Below, piece by piece: positions 1-9,536 of a DNA stretch of 64,000 nucleotides. Below the pieces are notes generated by a model. That model saw only the letters and a program-made list of their open reading frames with translations, searched no databases and was not told the origin of the DNA. The stretch is from Flavobacterium sp. GT3R68 (lineage in GTDB: Bacteria; Bacteroidota; Bacteroidia; Flavobacteriales; Flavobacteriaceae): assembly GCF_007109225.1 (NCBI RefSeq), contig NZ_VJZK01000001.1, forward strand, positions 186,001 to 250,000. Reading direction: 5' to 3'. Numbering within the stretch: position 1 is the first letter of the stretch; the number at the start of each line of letters is the position of its first letter. Both the position numbers and the translations under genes were made by a program.

Positions 1-272
1 AATTAGGGCACTATCTTTCGGTAAAAAACAAGCTAATTTCCGGCGACGAGGACGTCAAGTTCCTTGGAGAAGAAAAAGAATGGCTCGTATTATACGCCAA
101 ACGGAAATTAGAAACCCAGCATTTTGATTACTTTATTTTTGGGCATCGCCATCTTCCGATGCAAATCGAAGTGGGCGAAAATTCCCAATACATCAATCTG
201 GGCGATTGGATCGGCTATTTTACGTATGGCGTTTTTGACGGAACTTCTTTTGAACTGAAAAAATTCAAATAG
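1..272 (+). CDS. lpxH: UDP-2,3-diacylglucosamine diphosphatase, LpxH-like (3' end only)
   Basis: Only the last 89 codons are in the window (reading frame starting at base 3). The peptide contains FGHRHLP, the C-terminal metal-binding GHxH-type motif of calcineurin-like phosphoesterases, followed by YINLGDW, a pattern typical of the LpxH-like enzymes of Bacteroidetes. The family removes UMP from UDP-2,3-diacylglucosamine in lipid A synthesis at the inner membrane. The catalytic N-terminal half lies upstream of the window, so the assignment rests on the C-terminal motif only. Another calcineurin-like phosphoesterase is possible. Confidence 0.72.
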   Translation, partial: LGHYLSVKNKLISGDEDVKFLGEEKEWLVLYAKRKLETQHFDYFIFGHRHLPMQIEVGENSQYINLGDWIGYFTYGVFDGTSFELKKFK

Positions 273-304
273 TAACTTTCCACTTAAATATTTAATTTCA
301 CAGT

Positions 305-715
305 ATGGCATCTAACCTTTCTCCGCAAAAATCTTTACAGATCTTCCGTATCATCCTTCCCCTATTCCTTATGATTCATGGTTTATTCCGTTTAATTTCA
401 GGCGGGGTGGACGGATTTGGAATCTTTTTGGACAGTAATCATTTTGTTGGCGGAGCAGTAATTGCATGGTCGCTTACCATACTGGAAATTGTGGGGTCAT
501 TGTTTATTATCTTAGGTTATTTCGTCAAATGGCTCTCGTTGCTATTTATTTGCGAACTGATTATGGGTGTTGTTTTGGTACACGCCTCAAATGGATGGTT
601 TGTAGTGGGCGGAGGTTCCGGAGGCATCGAATATAGTCTGTTACTAGTTTTAGGATATCTCTTACTTGTCTTTTCAAACCCACAGCCTCTTACGGAAAGT
701 CAAAAAAAGCTTTAA
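305..715 (+). CDS. DoxX-like small integral membrane protein
   Basis: This is a 136-residue hydrophobic protein with about four predicted membrane segments (around residues 12-30, 47-70, 74-92 and 108-123). The N-terminal segment carries a conserved-looking MIHGLFRL stretch and the third a GY-F pattern, resembling DoxX/SURF4-type small membrane proteins of Bacteroidetes. The gene follows the lpxH end by 32 nt on the same strand and could be co-transcribed. No catalytic motif is visible, so only the membrane topology is secure. Confidence 0.6.
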   Translation: MASNLSPQKSLQIFRIILPLFLMIHGLFRLISGGVDGFGIFLDSNHFVGGAVIAWSLTILEIVGSLFIILGYFVKWLSLLFICELIMGVVLVHASNGWFVVGGGSGGIEYSLLLVLGYLLLVFSNPQPLTESQKKL

Positions 716-733
716 GCGAAGATTTGATAAAGG

Positions 734-2461
734 CTATTCTACTAATCTAATATCTTTCAATCGCAATTGTGCGGTAACAATTCCATTCCATTCGTTTTCA
801 TCAATGCAATACGCGGCTTCAAACGGTTTTTGATTTACCGTTAAATCCATTTTGTCCCCTAATCCAAAACCAATCGCGGCAATACCTTCAGAATTATTCT
901 GTTTTACGAAAAGTTTCAGATGTTCATTATCAGCGCCTAATTTTTTTGGGTAACCGGTATCTTTTATGTTTTTAGAAACAAAAATCGGGGTCATGTTTTG
1001 TGGGCCGAAAGGTTCGAATTGTTTCAGGATCCGGATTAATTTTGGTGAAATGTCTGCAAAATCAATTTCAGCATCAACAGAAATTTCCGGGGTCAGCATA
1101 TCGGGATGAATGGTATCTTCGACTACTTTTTCGAAAGCTTCTTTGAACGCCAGATAATTTTCTTCTTTTAATGTCATTCCGGCCGCATACATATGTCCGC
1201 CAAATTGTTCCAAATGCTCCGAACACGCATCTAAAGCATTGTACACATCAAAACCCTTAACCGAACGGGCCGAAGCCGCCAGTTTATCACCGCTTTTAGT
1301 AAAAACAAGCGTCGGACGATAATACGTTTCAATCAGCCGTGATGCCACGATACCAATCACGCCCTTGTGCCAGTCCGCCTGAAAAACAACCGTGGAAAAA
1401 CGTTTCTGTTCCTGATTGGTTATAATCTGCAGCAATCCCTCTTTCGTAATCTGCTTGTCCAAATCTTTCCGATCGGAATTGTATTTCTCGATTTCGGAGG
1501 CAAACTGCTGTGCCTGTTCAAAATCAAATTCCGACAATAATTCTACCGCATGGTTTCCGTGTTTAATACGTCCCGCGGCATTGATTCGAGGCGCAATGAT
1601 AAAAACAACGTCGGTGATGTCTAAAGTTTTCTTTTTTATCTGATGACCCGAGACCGAAGGTCGAATTGACGAAGTAATAAGTGCTTTGATTCCGGGACGC
1701 GGATCAGCATTGATCACCTGAAGTCCAAAATGTGCCAAAACCCGGTTTTCTCCTGTCATCGGGACAATATCTGCGGCAATGGCGGTCGCTACCAAATCCA
1801 GATACGGAATTAAATCCTCGATTGTCTGATTTCGGTTTTGACCCAAAGCCTGAATCAGCTTGAATCCGATACCGCAGCCACATAATTCATCGTACGGATA
1901 GGTGCAATCGTTCCTTTTCGGGTCCAATATTGCCACTGCTTCCGGCAACACATTTCCGGGTCGGTGATGGTCGCAAATCACAAAATCGATGTTTCTTTCT
2001 TTGGCGTAGGCCACATGATCAATAGATTTTATGCCGCAATCCAATGCAATAATCAATGAAAATCCGTTGTCGTCGGCAAAATCAATTCCTTTAAAAGACA
2101 CGCCGTATCCTTCATCATACCGGTCGGGAATGTACGTCGCGACATTCGGATAATGGGTTTTCAGATAGGAAGCCACCAAAGAAACTGCCGTTGTTCCATC
2201 CACATCGTAATCCCCGAAAACAAGAATATTTTCGGCATTGGATATCGCCAATTCAATTCGGGCCACCGCCTTATCCATATCTTTCATCAAGTATGGATCG
2301 TGCAATTGATCTAAGGTGGGACGGAAAAAGTTCCGGGCTTCTTCAAAAGTTTCAATGCCGCGTTGCACCAAAAGCGTGGCGACAAAATCTTCCACATTCA
2401 GGGCTTCGGCGAGGTTTTTAATTTTTTCTTCGGAGGGTTTGGGTTTGATGGTCCAGCGCAT
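734..2461 (-). CDS. recJ: Single-stranded-DNA-specific exonuclease RecJ
   Basis: This 575-residue protein has the RecJ/DHH phosphoesterase layout. The DYDVDGTTA motif (about residue 83) and ICDHHRPG (about residue 163) bind the catalytic metals, a DHHA1 domain with GGHMYAAGM lies near residue 420, and a C-terminal OB-like domain completes the fold. RecJ degrades single-stranded DNA 5' to 3' in recombination and repair. Length and motif order match intact family members. The start MRWTIKPKP is the usual beginning in Flavobacteria. It converges with the DoxX-like gene, with 18 nt between them. Confidence 0.96.
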   Translation of the reverse strand: MRWTIKPKPSEEKIKNLAEALNVEDFVATLLVQRGIETFEEARNFFRPTLDQLHDPYLMKDMDKAVARIELAISNAENILVFGDYDVDGTTAVSLVASYLKTHYPNVATYIPDRYDEGYGVSFKGIDFADDNGFSLIIALDCGIKSIDHVAYAKERNIDFVICDHHRPGNVLPEAVAILDPKRNDCTYPYDELCGCGIGFKLIQALGQNRNQTIEDLIPYLDLVATAIAADIVPMTGENRVLAHFGLQVINADPRPGIKALITSSIRPSVSGHQIKKKTLDITDVVFIIAPRINAAGRIKHGNHAVELLSEFDFEQAQQFASEIEKYNSDRKDLDKQITKEGLLQIITNQEQKRFSTVVFQADWHKGVIGIVASRLIETYYRPTLVFTKSGDKLAASARSVKGFDVYNALDACSEHLEQFGGHMYAAGMTLKEENYLAFKEAFEKVVEDTIHPDMLTPEISVDAEIDFADISPKLIRILKQFEPFGPQNMTPIFVSKNIKDTGYPKKLGADNEHLKLFVKQNNSEGIAAIGFGLGDKMDLTVNQKPFEAAYCIDENEWNGIVTAQLRLKDIRLVE

Positions 2462-2552
2462 AATTTTAGTTTAAATGAAAGGCGTTTAGTTGAAATCCAA
2501 AATTAGTATAAATTTCAATACGCTGACAATTACTTATTAACAGCAAAAGGCG

Positions 2553-2586
2553 TTTGGTAACTGCTTCGAAAAAAGAATTACTTTTG
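2553..2586 (+). promoter_or_regulatory. Bacteroidetes-type promoter of the ade pseudogene
   Basis: A TTTG at 2553-2556 is followed after 22 nt by TACTTTTG at 2579-2586, matching the TTTG / TAnnTTTG consensus. It is followed by CCCC and lies 24 nt before the ATG. The promoter appears intact although the gene is broken. Confidence 0.5.
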
Positions 2587-2610
2587 CCCCCTCATTCTTA
2601 AAAAGATACC

Positions 2611-3912
2611 ATGTACATTCAGGGACAGATTGTAGATATAGCCAACAGACGCATTTATTCGGGCGAAATAATTGTCGAACAAGGAAAAATTGTTTCAATC
2701 ACCGAAAAACAGCATGCCAATACAAACTATATCCTTCCGGGATTTATCGATGCCCCCATCCATATTGAAAGCTCGATGCTGGTTCCTTCCGAATTCGCCA
2801 AAATTGCAGTCCTTCACGGAACCGTCGCCACTATTTCCTACCCCCATGAAATTGCCAATGTGTTGGGAAAGCAAGGTGTTTACTATATGATAGAAAACAG
2901 CAAAAAAGTACCGCTGAAATTTGAAGGTGCTCATCCGGGAAGGAAGTGCCGCTAAAAATTTCGATACGTTAATTCCGTTGCTTTCCGAAAACTAAGAAAA
3001 CATGATGTTCTGTTCCGATGACAAACATCCGGACGACTTGATTCTGGGTCATATTGATGCTTTATGTGCGAGAGCTGTAGCAAAAGGAAGCGATGTTTTT
3101 AAAGTCCTTCAGGCCGCCTGTATCAATCCGGTGAAACATTATAAAATGGACGTGGGGTTACTTCAGCAAAATGACCCTGCCGATTTATTGTAGTTGAAAA
3201 TCTAACCGATTTTAAAATCATCCAAACCTATATCAACGGGAAGCAGGTAGCCTCAAACGGGAAATCTTTTGTGGAACATATTCATTTTGAAACACCAAAT
3301 AACTTTAATATCTCTAAGAAAGAAGTAACCGATTTTGAAGTAACCAGCGTAGCTACTACAATTAGGGTCATCGAAGCTTTGGAAGGTCAATTGGTTACTA
3401 ATGAAATCCATCACAAAGCCTTGATTCAGGACGGAAAACTGGTTTCAGATACTGAAAATGACATCCTAAAAATGGCTGTGGTCAACCGCTATCAAAACAC
3501 GGCGCCTGCGATTGCATTTATTAAAAACTTTGGTTTAAAAACAGGCGCAATTGCGAGTTCAGTAGCACATGATTGCCATAATATTGTAGTGGTAGGCACT
3601 TCCGATGAAGAAATCTGCAAGGCCGTTAACCTGATTATTGAAAATTCGGGTGGGATTTGTGCTGTCGACGGCGACGAAAGCAAAATATTGGCTTTGCCTG
3701 TTGCCGGAATCATGAGTGATAAAGACGGATGGGAAATTGGAAAATTATACGAAGAAATAGACACGATGGCCAAAATGATGGGCAGCAAATTGAAAGCTCC
3801 GTTTATGACATTGTCTTTCATGGCGCTTTTGGAAATTCCCGATTTGAAATTATCCGATAAGGGATTGTTTAGCGGGAATACTTTTTCATTCGTGGATTTG
3901 GAAATCGAATAA
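2611..3912 (+). pseudogene. ade: Adenine deaminase pseudogene (multiple lesions)
   Basis: Three consecutive segments (2611-2955, about 2935-3193, 3194-3912) match successive parts of adenine deaminase, which deaminates adenine to hypoxanthine. The frame changes at about 2935, where roughly 110 codons of the usual ~540-codon gene are missing. In the second segment a TAA at 2993-2995 interrupts [19 protein letters not shown], and near 3186 one base is lost in the ADFIVVEN stretch. The metal-binding GFIDAHIH motif reads GFIDAPIH and SDPHEI reads SYPHEI. A TACTTTTG promoter element remains at 2579. Several independent lesions make sequencing error an unlikely explanation. Confidence 0.9.
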
Positions 3913-3918
3913 TCGAAC

Positions 3919-4620
3919 TTATTCCGAATCTCTCTTATTTTCCTTAACTACGATTTTCCCGCCAACCACGACAACGATTTCGCCTTTTGGCGGCTTGTTT
4001 TCAAAATGGGTCAGTACTTCCCGAACCGTTCCGCGGACATTTTCCTCGTGCAGTTTGGACAATTCCCGTGACACACAAATCGGTCGGTCTTCGCCAAAAT
4101 AAGTAATAAATTCCGCCAAGGTTTTCACCAATTTATGGGGAGAAACATATAGAATCATCGTGCGCGTTTCTTCGGCCAAAGCCAAATAACGCGTCTGTCT
4201 TCCTTTTTTATCAGGCAGGAAACCTTCAAAAATAAATTTATCATTGGGTAATCCGCTGTTCACCAAAGCCGGAACAAAAGCGGTAGCTCCGGGAAGGCAT
4301 TCCACATCGATTTTATTTTCAACACAAGCTCGGGTCAGCAAAAATCCCGGATCGGAAATGGCCGGTGTTCCTGCATCGGAAATTAGCGCAATGTTTTCGC
4401 CCGATTTCAATCTCGAAATTAAATTCTCGATTGTTTTGTGTTCGTTGTGCATATGATGGCTGTGCATGTGCGTGCCGATTTCAAAATGCTTCAACAATTT
4501 CCCACTGGTGCGCGTGTCTTCGGCCAAAATCAAATCGACTTCCTTAAGGATTCGGATCGCCCTGAAAGTCATGTCTTCGAGATTGCCAATTGGCGTGGGA
4601 ACAATATATAATTTGGACAT
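3919..4620 (-). CDS. rsmI: 16S rRNA (cytidine(1402)-2'-O)-methyltransferase RsmI
   Basis: This 233-residue SAM-dependent methyltransferase of the tetrapyrrole-methylase fold begins MSKLYIVPTPIGNLEDMT, with the LAEDTRTSGKLL motif near residue 34 and the highly conserved DAGTPAISDPGFLL near residue 82. RsmI 2'-O-methylates C1402 of 16S rRNA in the decoding centre. The C-terminal winged domain of some long RsmI proteins is absent, as is normal in Bacteroidetes. It converges on the ade pseudogene, 6 nt away, and follows the acidic protein gene by 40 nt on the same strand. Confidence 0.95.
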   Translation of the reverse strand: MSKLYIVPTPIGNLEDMTFRAIRILKEVDLILAEDTRTSGKLLKHFEIGTHMHSHHMHNEHKTIENLISRLKSGENIALISDAGTPAISDPGFLLTRACVENKIDVECLPGATAFVPALVNSGLPNDKFIFEGFLPDKKGRQTRYLALAEETRTMILYVSPHKLVKTLAEFITYFGEDRPICVSRELSKLHEENVRGTVREVLTHFENKPPKGEIVVVVGGKIVVKENKRDSE

Positions 4621-4660
4621 AGCTGAAATTTAAACCCAGAATCGGGAGTGTGTGTTTAAT

Positions 4661-5704
4661 TTATGAAAATCTTCTTTCGACAATTTCCATAAAACGCTGG
4701 GCATAATCGTCTTTCCCTTCCCAATTGTGATAATCCGGCTTGACCATCTCGTCAATAAAAATCTGTGCTTCATCAAAACTGTCAAAAGTGCTCAACTGAG
4801 AAACCACACGGTTCAAATCCTCGCTGCTTCCTCCAAACAATTGTTTTTCGAAGGCAATTTTATCATTCAGTCCGAAAGTGATCGGTCTCTTGATATCATT
4901 ATTGGTACGGACAGGCTTTGGTTCGTCGCGGAATTCCTCACGCTCAAAAAATGTTTCTTTTGATTGGATTACTTCATCGTCTTCCTGGTGATTTTCTACT
5001 TTGGTGAAAACTTCCGGTTCTATTTCATCAACGATCGCTTGCTCTTCTTTTTTCTCCGTTTTCTGAACGCGTTCAAAAATTGGCTCCGAATGCGAACCGC
5101 CCAATAAATCCTCAAACGAGATCTGTTTGATTTCCCTTTTTGGTTCCTTTACTTCAAATGCGGGCTCTTCTTTAAACAATTCGAAATGTGGTTCAACATC
5201 GTTATTTGCTTCTAATTCCGCAATTGGTTCTTCAATATCTTCTGAAATTTCATGTTCGTCAACAATGGCAGTTTCTTCCAAATCCATTTCCTCCTCCACG
5301 GTTCGTTCAGCTTCTTGCGAAACCATTTCTTCTGTGTCCTCTGCTTCTTCCGGAACAGTTTCCTTTATTTCTTCAGCAATTTCCTCTTCCAGTATTTCGG
5401 GAGTGGTTTCTACTTTTTCTTCTTCAATATTCTCCGGCGCATCCTCCATTTTATTGGTGATTGCCGCAGTACCTGTAATTGCACTTTCATTTCCTTCAAA
5501 AGCACTATTCAGCTTCTCCTCTATTTCTGCCTGTCCAATAGTTGGTTTTACCTCAGCAAAATTTTCTTCCAGAAAACGTAAAACAGACAATTTCTCGTAT
5601 AACTTCTGGGTTTCCTGGTGCAACTGAATGACTTCCGACTTATTTTTTAGCTTTAAAATTCTATGTGCAATGCTGATTAAATCGGCTTCCAACTTTTTTT
5701 TCAT
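4661..5704 (-). CDS. Acidic coiled-coil-like protein of unknown function
   Basis: I do not recognise a named family for this 347-residue protein. Residues 1-50 form a basic/amphipathic helical head (MKKKLEADLISIAHRIL...). Residues 80-270 are a long Glu-rich low-complexity region with repeated EEE and VEE blocks. Residues 275-347 form a compact, conserved-looking tail with FGLNDKIAFEKQLFGG and a DYHNWEGKDDYAQRFMEIV ending. The same head/acidic linker/tail plan occurs in conserved Flavobacterium hypothetical proteins. The gene is divergent from tdk and upstream of rsmI, probably in one transcript. No signal peptide or membrane segment is visible, so it is likely cytoplasmic. Confidence 0.75.
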   Translation of the reverse strand: MKKKLEADLISIAHRILKLKNKSEVIQLHQETQKLYEKLSVLRFLEENFAEVKPTIGQAEIEEKLNSAFEGNESAITGTAAITNKMEDAPENIEEEKVETTPEILEEEIAEEIKETVPEEAEDTEEMVSQEAERTVEEEMDLEETAIVDEHEISEDIEEPIAELEANNDVEPHFELFKEEPAFEVKEPKREIKQISFEDLLGGSHSEPIFERVQKTEKKEEQAIVDEIEPEVFTKVENHQEDDEVIQSKETFFEREEFRDEPKPVRTNNDIKRPITFGLNDKIAFEKQLFGGSSEDLNRVVSQLSTFDSFDEAQIFIDEMVKPDYHNWEGKDDYAQRFMEIVERRFS

Positions 5705-5849
5705 AACTTTTAGAATTATAGTGAATAAGGCGTGTCATTTTTAAATAAAATCTTTCCGTAGTTTTATTTATCTAAAGGAAGAAGAAACCTTTACCTACAA
5801 TATTTATATTTTGCAAATAAGTGTTAGTGAATCTTCGATTTGATAAAAT

Positions 5850-5883
5850 TTTTATACTTTTGAAACGACGTAAAAGTATAAAA
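5850..5883. promoter_or_regulatory. 12-bp perfect inverted repeat over the tdk promoter element
   Basis: TTTTATACTTTT (5850-5861) and AAAAGTATAAAA (5872-5883) are exact reverse complements separated by a 10-nt loop, GAAACGACGT. The left arm contains the -7-like TACTTTTG (5855-5862). It lies between the divergent acidic-protein gene and tdk. It may be an operator, or a hairpin if transcribed from further upstream. Confidence 0.5.
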
Positions 5884-5952
5884 TTTTTAAGTCGGTTTAT
5901 ACCATTACAAAGTAATAAAAACTATTCATTTTTACGAGCAGAAAAATACAAA

Positions 5953-6573
5953 ATGTTTCTCGAAAATACAGTAAATCATAAAGAACAATTTGGGTGGATC
6001 GAAGTCATTTGCGGTTCGATGTTTTCGGGTAAAACCGAAGAGCTCATCCGACGATTGAAAAGAGCGCAATTTGCCAAGCAAAAAGTCGAAATTTTCAAGC
6101 CGGCCATCGATACCCGCTACCACGACGAAATGGTAGTGTCGCACGATTCCAATGAAATCCGCTCGACGCCTGTTCCTGCCGCCGCCAATATTGCCATCCT
6201 TGCACAAGGTTGTGACGTGGTGGGCATTGATGAAGCGCAGTTTTTTGATGATGAAATTGTAACAATTTGTAACGATTTGGCCAATCGCGGTATCCGTGTC
6301 ATTGTTGCCGGATTGGATATGGATTTCAAAGGCAATCCTTTTGGTCCGATGCCAGCGTTGATGGCTACAGCCGAATACGTGACCAAGGTTCATGCGGTAT
6401 GTACCCGAACCGGGAATTTAGCCCATTACAGTTTCCGAAAAGCCAACAGCGATAAACTCGTAATGCTCGGTGAAACCGAAGAATATGAACCCTTGAGCAG
6501 GGCCGCCTATTTTTATGCGATGAAGCAAAATCAGGAAAAAGAAAACGAGCACGATATTCCAAGTAAAGACTAA
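5953..6573 (+). CDS. tdk: Thymidine kinase (type II)
   Basis: This 206-residue enzyme phosphorylates thymidine to dTMP in pyrimidine salvage. The P-loop [14 protein letters not shown] lies near residue 22, the DEAQFF Walker-B/catalytic segment near residue 96, and the substrate-binding lasso [15 protein letters not shown] near the C-terminus. The ATG at 5953 is chosen because the family starts shortly before the P-loop; an upstream in-frame extension would run through the promoter palindrome. The zinc-lasso cysteines common in type II kinases are mostly absent (only one Cys, in VHAVCTRTG). The stop codon is 3 nt from the next gene, so the two are probably translationally coupled. Confidence 0.95.
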   Translation: MFLENTVNHKEQFGWIEVICGSMFSGKTEELIRRLKRAQFAKQKVEIFKPAIDTRYHDEMVVSHDSNEIRSTPVPAAANIAILAQGCDVVGIDEAQFFDDEIVTICNDLANRGIRVIVAGLDMDFKGNPFGPMPALMATAEYVTKVHAVCTRTGNLAHYSFRKANSDKLVMLGETEEYEPLSRAAYFYAMKQNQEKENEHDIPSKD

Positions 6574-6576
6574 CTT

Positions 6577-9021
6577 TTGAGTTTCACCATAGAAAATATC
6601 GCCCCCATTGTGAATGCCAAATGGTCTGGGCAAACCGACTCCATGCCGATTGACCATATTTCCATTGACAGCCGTTCGATGCAAAATGGTCCGACCACGC
6701 TTTTTTTTGCCTTGAGCGGAGCCAACAATGATGCCCATAGCTATATTGAGGAGTTAATCAAAAAAGGGGTTCGGAATTTTGTAGTTACCCATATCCCTAA
6801 AAAAGCCCAGGACAAAGCCAATTTTTTACAGGTTGAAAATACCCTGGATGCTTTGCAGCAATTTGCTGCCTATTACAGGGGGTTATTTGATTTTCCCGTA
6901 ATCGGAATTACCGGAAGCAACGGAAAAACCATCGTTAAGGAATGGCTTAATTTTCTGTTGAGTCCCGACTATCATATCATCCGAAGTCCTAAGAGTTACA
7001 ATTCACAGGTCGGCGTCCCGTTATCGGTGATTTCGATCAATGAAAAACACAATTTGGGGATTTTTGAGGCCGGGATTTCGACCATCAATGAAATGGCGAA
7101 ACTGGAAAACATCATCAAGCCAACTTTGGGGATTTTAACCAACATCGGTTCTGCACACGATGAAGGTTTTTCAAGTCTGGTAGAAAAAATAAAAGAAAAA
7201 CTGAAACTTTTCAGCCATGTAAAAGTTCTCATCTATAATAAAAACCCATCGGTTGACCCATTTATCAACTCCAATATTCAAACCTTCAGTTGGAGTTTTA
7301 CAGATAAAAGTGCTGATGTTTTCATTACTGAAAAAACAATTGCTGAGAATACCTTCTTGCAGCTGCAAACCGGGAAAACTGATTTCGAGATTGAAATCCC
7401 GTTTTCGGACGATGCCTCTGTGGAGAACACTATTCAGTGCCTGATGGTTTTGCTTCATTTGGAATATGATTTAAAAACCATTCGGGAACGCATTGCGTTA
7501 TTGTATCCGGTCGAAATGCGTCTGAAGGTTAAGAATGGCATTCATAATTCGACCCTGATCGATGACAGTTACAGTTCGGATTTCCAGTCGCTTAAAATTG
7601 CGTTGGATTTTCTGGAAAGCCAGAAACATCATAAAAAGAAAACATTAATACTGTCGGATATTTTCCAAAGCGGCTTATCCAATGACGAATTGTATTCGAG
7701 AGTATCCCAATTGGTTGTTTCCAATAAAATCAACAGGATCATCGGTGTCGGCGAAACCATTTCGGAATTTAAAAATCAGTTTTCACACTGCATTACTTTT
7801 AAGAACACCGACGATTTTATCACCGCCTTTGACAGTTTGAGCTTTGGCAATGAAACCATCTTAATTAAAGGAGCGCGGGCTTTTGAATTTGAAAAAATCG
7901 TGGCACTGTTGGAGGAGAAAACCCATGAAACGGTTTTGGAAATCAACCTTAACGCCATCAGCCATAATTTGAATTTTTACAAGTCAAAGTTAAAACCCAC
8001 GACCAAATTAATGGTAATGGTAAAGGCTTTTGGATACGGAAACGGCGGATTCGAAATTGCCAAACTGCTTTCGCACCATAAAGTGGATTATTTAGGCGTG
8101 GCTTTTGCCGATGAGGGAATTGCATTAAAAACGGCCGGAATTGAGTTGCCAATTATGGTCCTCAACCCGGAAACCACGAGTTTTGCCGCCATTATCCAAC
8201 ATCATCTGGAACCGGAAATCTATAGTCTGAAAGGCCTTAAAGCATTTCTTAAAATTGCAGAACAGAAACAATTGCATCATTATCCGATACATATAAAAAT
8301 AGACACTGGTATGCACCGTCTGGGTTTTGAAGCCGAAACCATTGCCGATCTGACTGCAACTCTGAAGGAAAATAAATTCGTGCATGTAAAAAGCATCCTG
8401 TCACACATGGCGACCAGCGACGATACAGAACACGTTGATTTTGCCAATGCCCAGATTAATTTGTTTGAGAAACTTTCGTCTCAATTGATGCAGGAATTGC
8501 ATATTAAACCCATCCTTCATTTATTGAATACATCGGGCATTTCGAATTATCCTCAGGCACAATACGACATGGTGCGTTTAGGAATTGGTTTGTACGGGGT
8601 TTCAAACGATGCGGAAGAAACCAAGCATCTCGAAAATGTAGGTACGTTAAAATCGGTTATTTCCCAAACAAGAACCATTCAGGCGGGAGAGAGCGTGGGT
8701 TACGGCAGACGTTTTTGTGCTGTCAAAGAAACCAAAATCGCCACAATTCCTATTGGTTACGCTGATGGTATTTCGAGGCATTGGGGTAATGGACTAGGTT
8801 ATGTGATGATTAAAAATAAAAAAGCAATGATTGTGGGCAGTATCTGCATGGATATGCTGATGGTGGATATTACCGAAATAGACTGTAATGAAGGAAACGA
8901 AGTCATAATATTCGGAAAAGAACCAAGTGTTTCCCTTATTGCAGAAAAACTCGAAACCATTCCGTACGAAATTCTGACCAGTATTTCACAAAGGGTAAAA
9001 CGGGTTTTTTACAGAGAATAA
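6577..9021 (+). CDS. murF-alr: Bifunctional MurF ligase / alanine racemase
   Basis: This 814-residue fusion spans two steps of cell-wall D-Ala metabolism. Residues 1 to about 445 are a MurF (UDP-MurNAc-tripeptide:D-Ala-D-Ala ligase) with the ATP-binding motif GITGSNGKT near residue 108. Residues 448-814 are a fold-type III alanine racemase with PLP lysine K483 in VKAFGYGNGG and GYADG near residue 730. The racemase makes D-Ala, the precursor of the dipeptide that MurF attaches. The fusion is a known Bacteroidetes arrangement. The start is TTG at 6577, 3 nt after the tdk stop; no ATG is better placed. Confidence 0.95.
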   Translation: MSFTIENIAPIVNAKWSGQTDSMPIDHISIDSRSMQNGPTTLFFALSGANNDAHSYIEELIKKGVRNFVVTHIPKKAQDKANFLQVENTLDALQQFAAYYRGLFDFPVIGITGSNGKTIVKEWLNFLLSPDYHIIRSPKSYNSQVGVPLSVISINEKHNLGIFEAGISTINEMAKLENIIKPTLGILTNIGSAHDEGFSSLVEKIKEKLKLFSHVKVLIYNKNPSVDPFINSNIQTFSWSFTDKSADVFITEKTIAENTFLQLQTGKTDFEIEIPFSDDASVENTIQCLMVLLHLEYDLKTIRERIALLYPVEMRLKVKNGIHNSTLIDDSYSSDFQSLKIALDFLESQKHHKKKTLILSDIFQSGLSNDELYSRVSQLVVSNKINRIIGVGETISEFKNQFSHCITFKNTDDFITAFDSLSFGNETILIKGARAFEFEKIVALLEEKTHETVLEINLNAISHNLNFYKSKLKPTTKLMVMVKAFGYGNGGFEIAKLLSHHKVDYLGVAFADEGIALKTAGIELPIMVLNPETTSFAAIIQHHLEPEIYSLKGLKAFLKIAEQKQLHHYPIHIKIDTGMHRLGFEAETIADLTATLKENKFVHVKSILSHMATSDDTEHVDFANAQINLFEKLSSQLMQELHIKPILHLLNTSGISNYPQAQYDMVRLGIGLYGVSNDAEETKHLENVGTLKSVISQTRTIQAGESVGYGRRFCAVKETKIATIPIGYADGISRHWGNGLGYVMIKNKKAMIVGSICMDMLMVDITEIDCNEGNEVIIFGKEPSVSLIAEKLETIPYEILTSISQRVKRVFYRE

Positions 9022-9045
9022 AAAATTAAATTATTAATATAAAAA

Positions 9046-9053
9046 TACTTTTG
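9046..9053 (+). promoter_or_regulatory. -7 promoter element of mscL
   Basis: TACTTTTG fits the TAnnTTTG consensus and ends 22 nt before the ATG at 9076, with an AGGA-like sequence at 9063-9066. No clear TTTG -33 element is present. Confidence 0.45.
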
Positions 9054-9075
9054 TTAATTTAGCAGGACACTAACT

Positions 9076-9516
9076 ATGAATTTAACTAAAAAAACTGGAA
9101 TTATGGGATTTTTTGCAGATTTTAAGGCCTCTTTAATGAAAGGAGACGTAATAACTTTGGCAACGGCCGTAGTCATAGGGGCTGCATTTGGAAAAATTGT
9201 GGGTTCCGCCGTGGACGATGTCATTATGCCAATCGTAGGACTATTGACCGGCGGAATAGATTTCACCCAAAAGTTTATTACCCTTGATGGTAATAGTTAT
9301 AGTAATCTTGCGGAAGCAAAAAAAGCCGGCGCTGCCGTTATCACATACGGTAACTTTATCCAGGCTATCATCAACTTCCTGATTATTGCTTTCTTTATTT
9401 TTATCGTCTTAAGAGCCGTTGAAAAAATGAGGAAGAAAGACGAAGTAATCGTGGTCGAAGTTTCCCCAACCCAAGAGCAATTACTAACAGAAATCCGAGA
9501 TTTACTAAAGAAATAA
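9076..9516 (+). CDS. mscL: Large-conductance mechanosensitive channel MscL
   Basis: This 146-residue channel has the MscL plan: amphipathic N-terminus [17 protein letters not shown]1 with [15 protein letters not shown], the periplasmic loop, TM2 near residues 95-116 ([16 protein letters not shown]) and a charged C-terminal helix ending TEIRDLLKK. MscL opens under membrane tension to release solutes during osmotic down-shock. The ATG at 9076 adds nine residues before the usual MGFF start (ATG at 9103). The upstream ATG is preferred because an AGGA and a promoter element are correctly spaced, but 9103 remains possible. Confidence 0.96.
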   Translation: MNLTKKTGIMGFFADFKASLMKGDVITLATAVVIGAAFGKIVGSAVDDVIMPIVGLLTGGIDFTQKFITLDGNSYSNLAEAKKAGAAVITYGNFIQAIINFLIIAFFIFIVLRAVEKMRKKDEVIVVEVSPTQEQLLTEIRDLLKK

Positions 9517-9536
9517 ATACCGCTACATTACATATT

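Noticed and set aside
5127..5627. 166-codon Ser-rich ORF on the plus strand opposite the acidic protein gene
   Set aside because: It is the complement of GAA/GAG-rich codons of the minus-strand gene and has no own promoter or family similarity.
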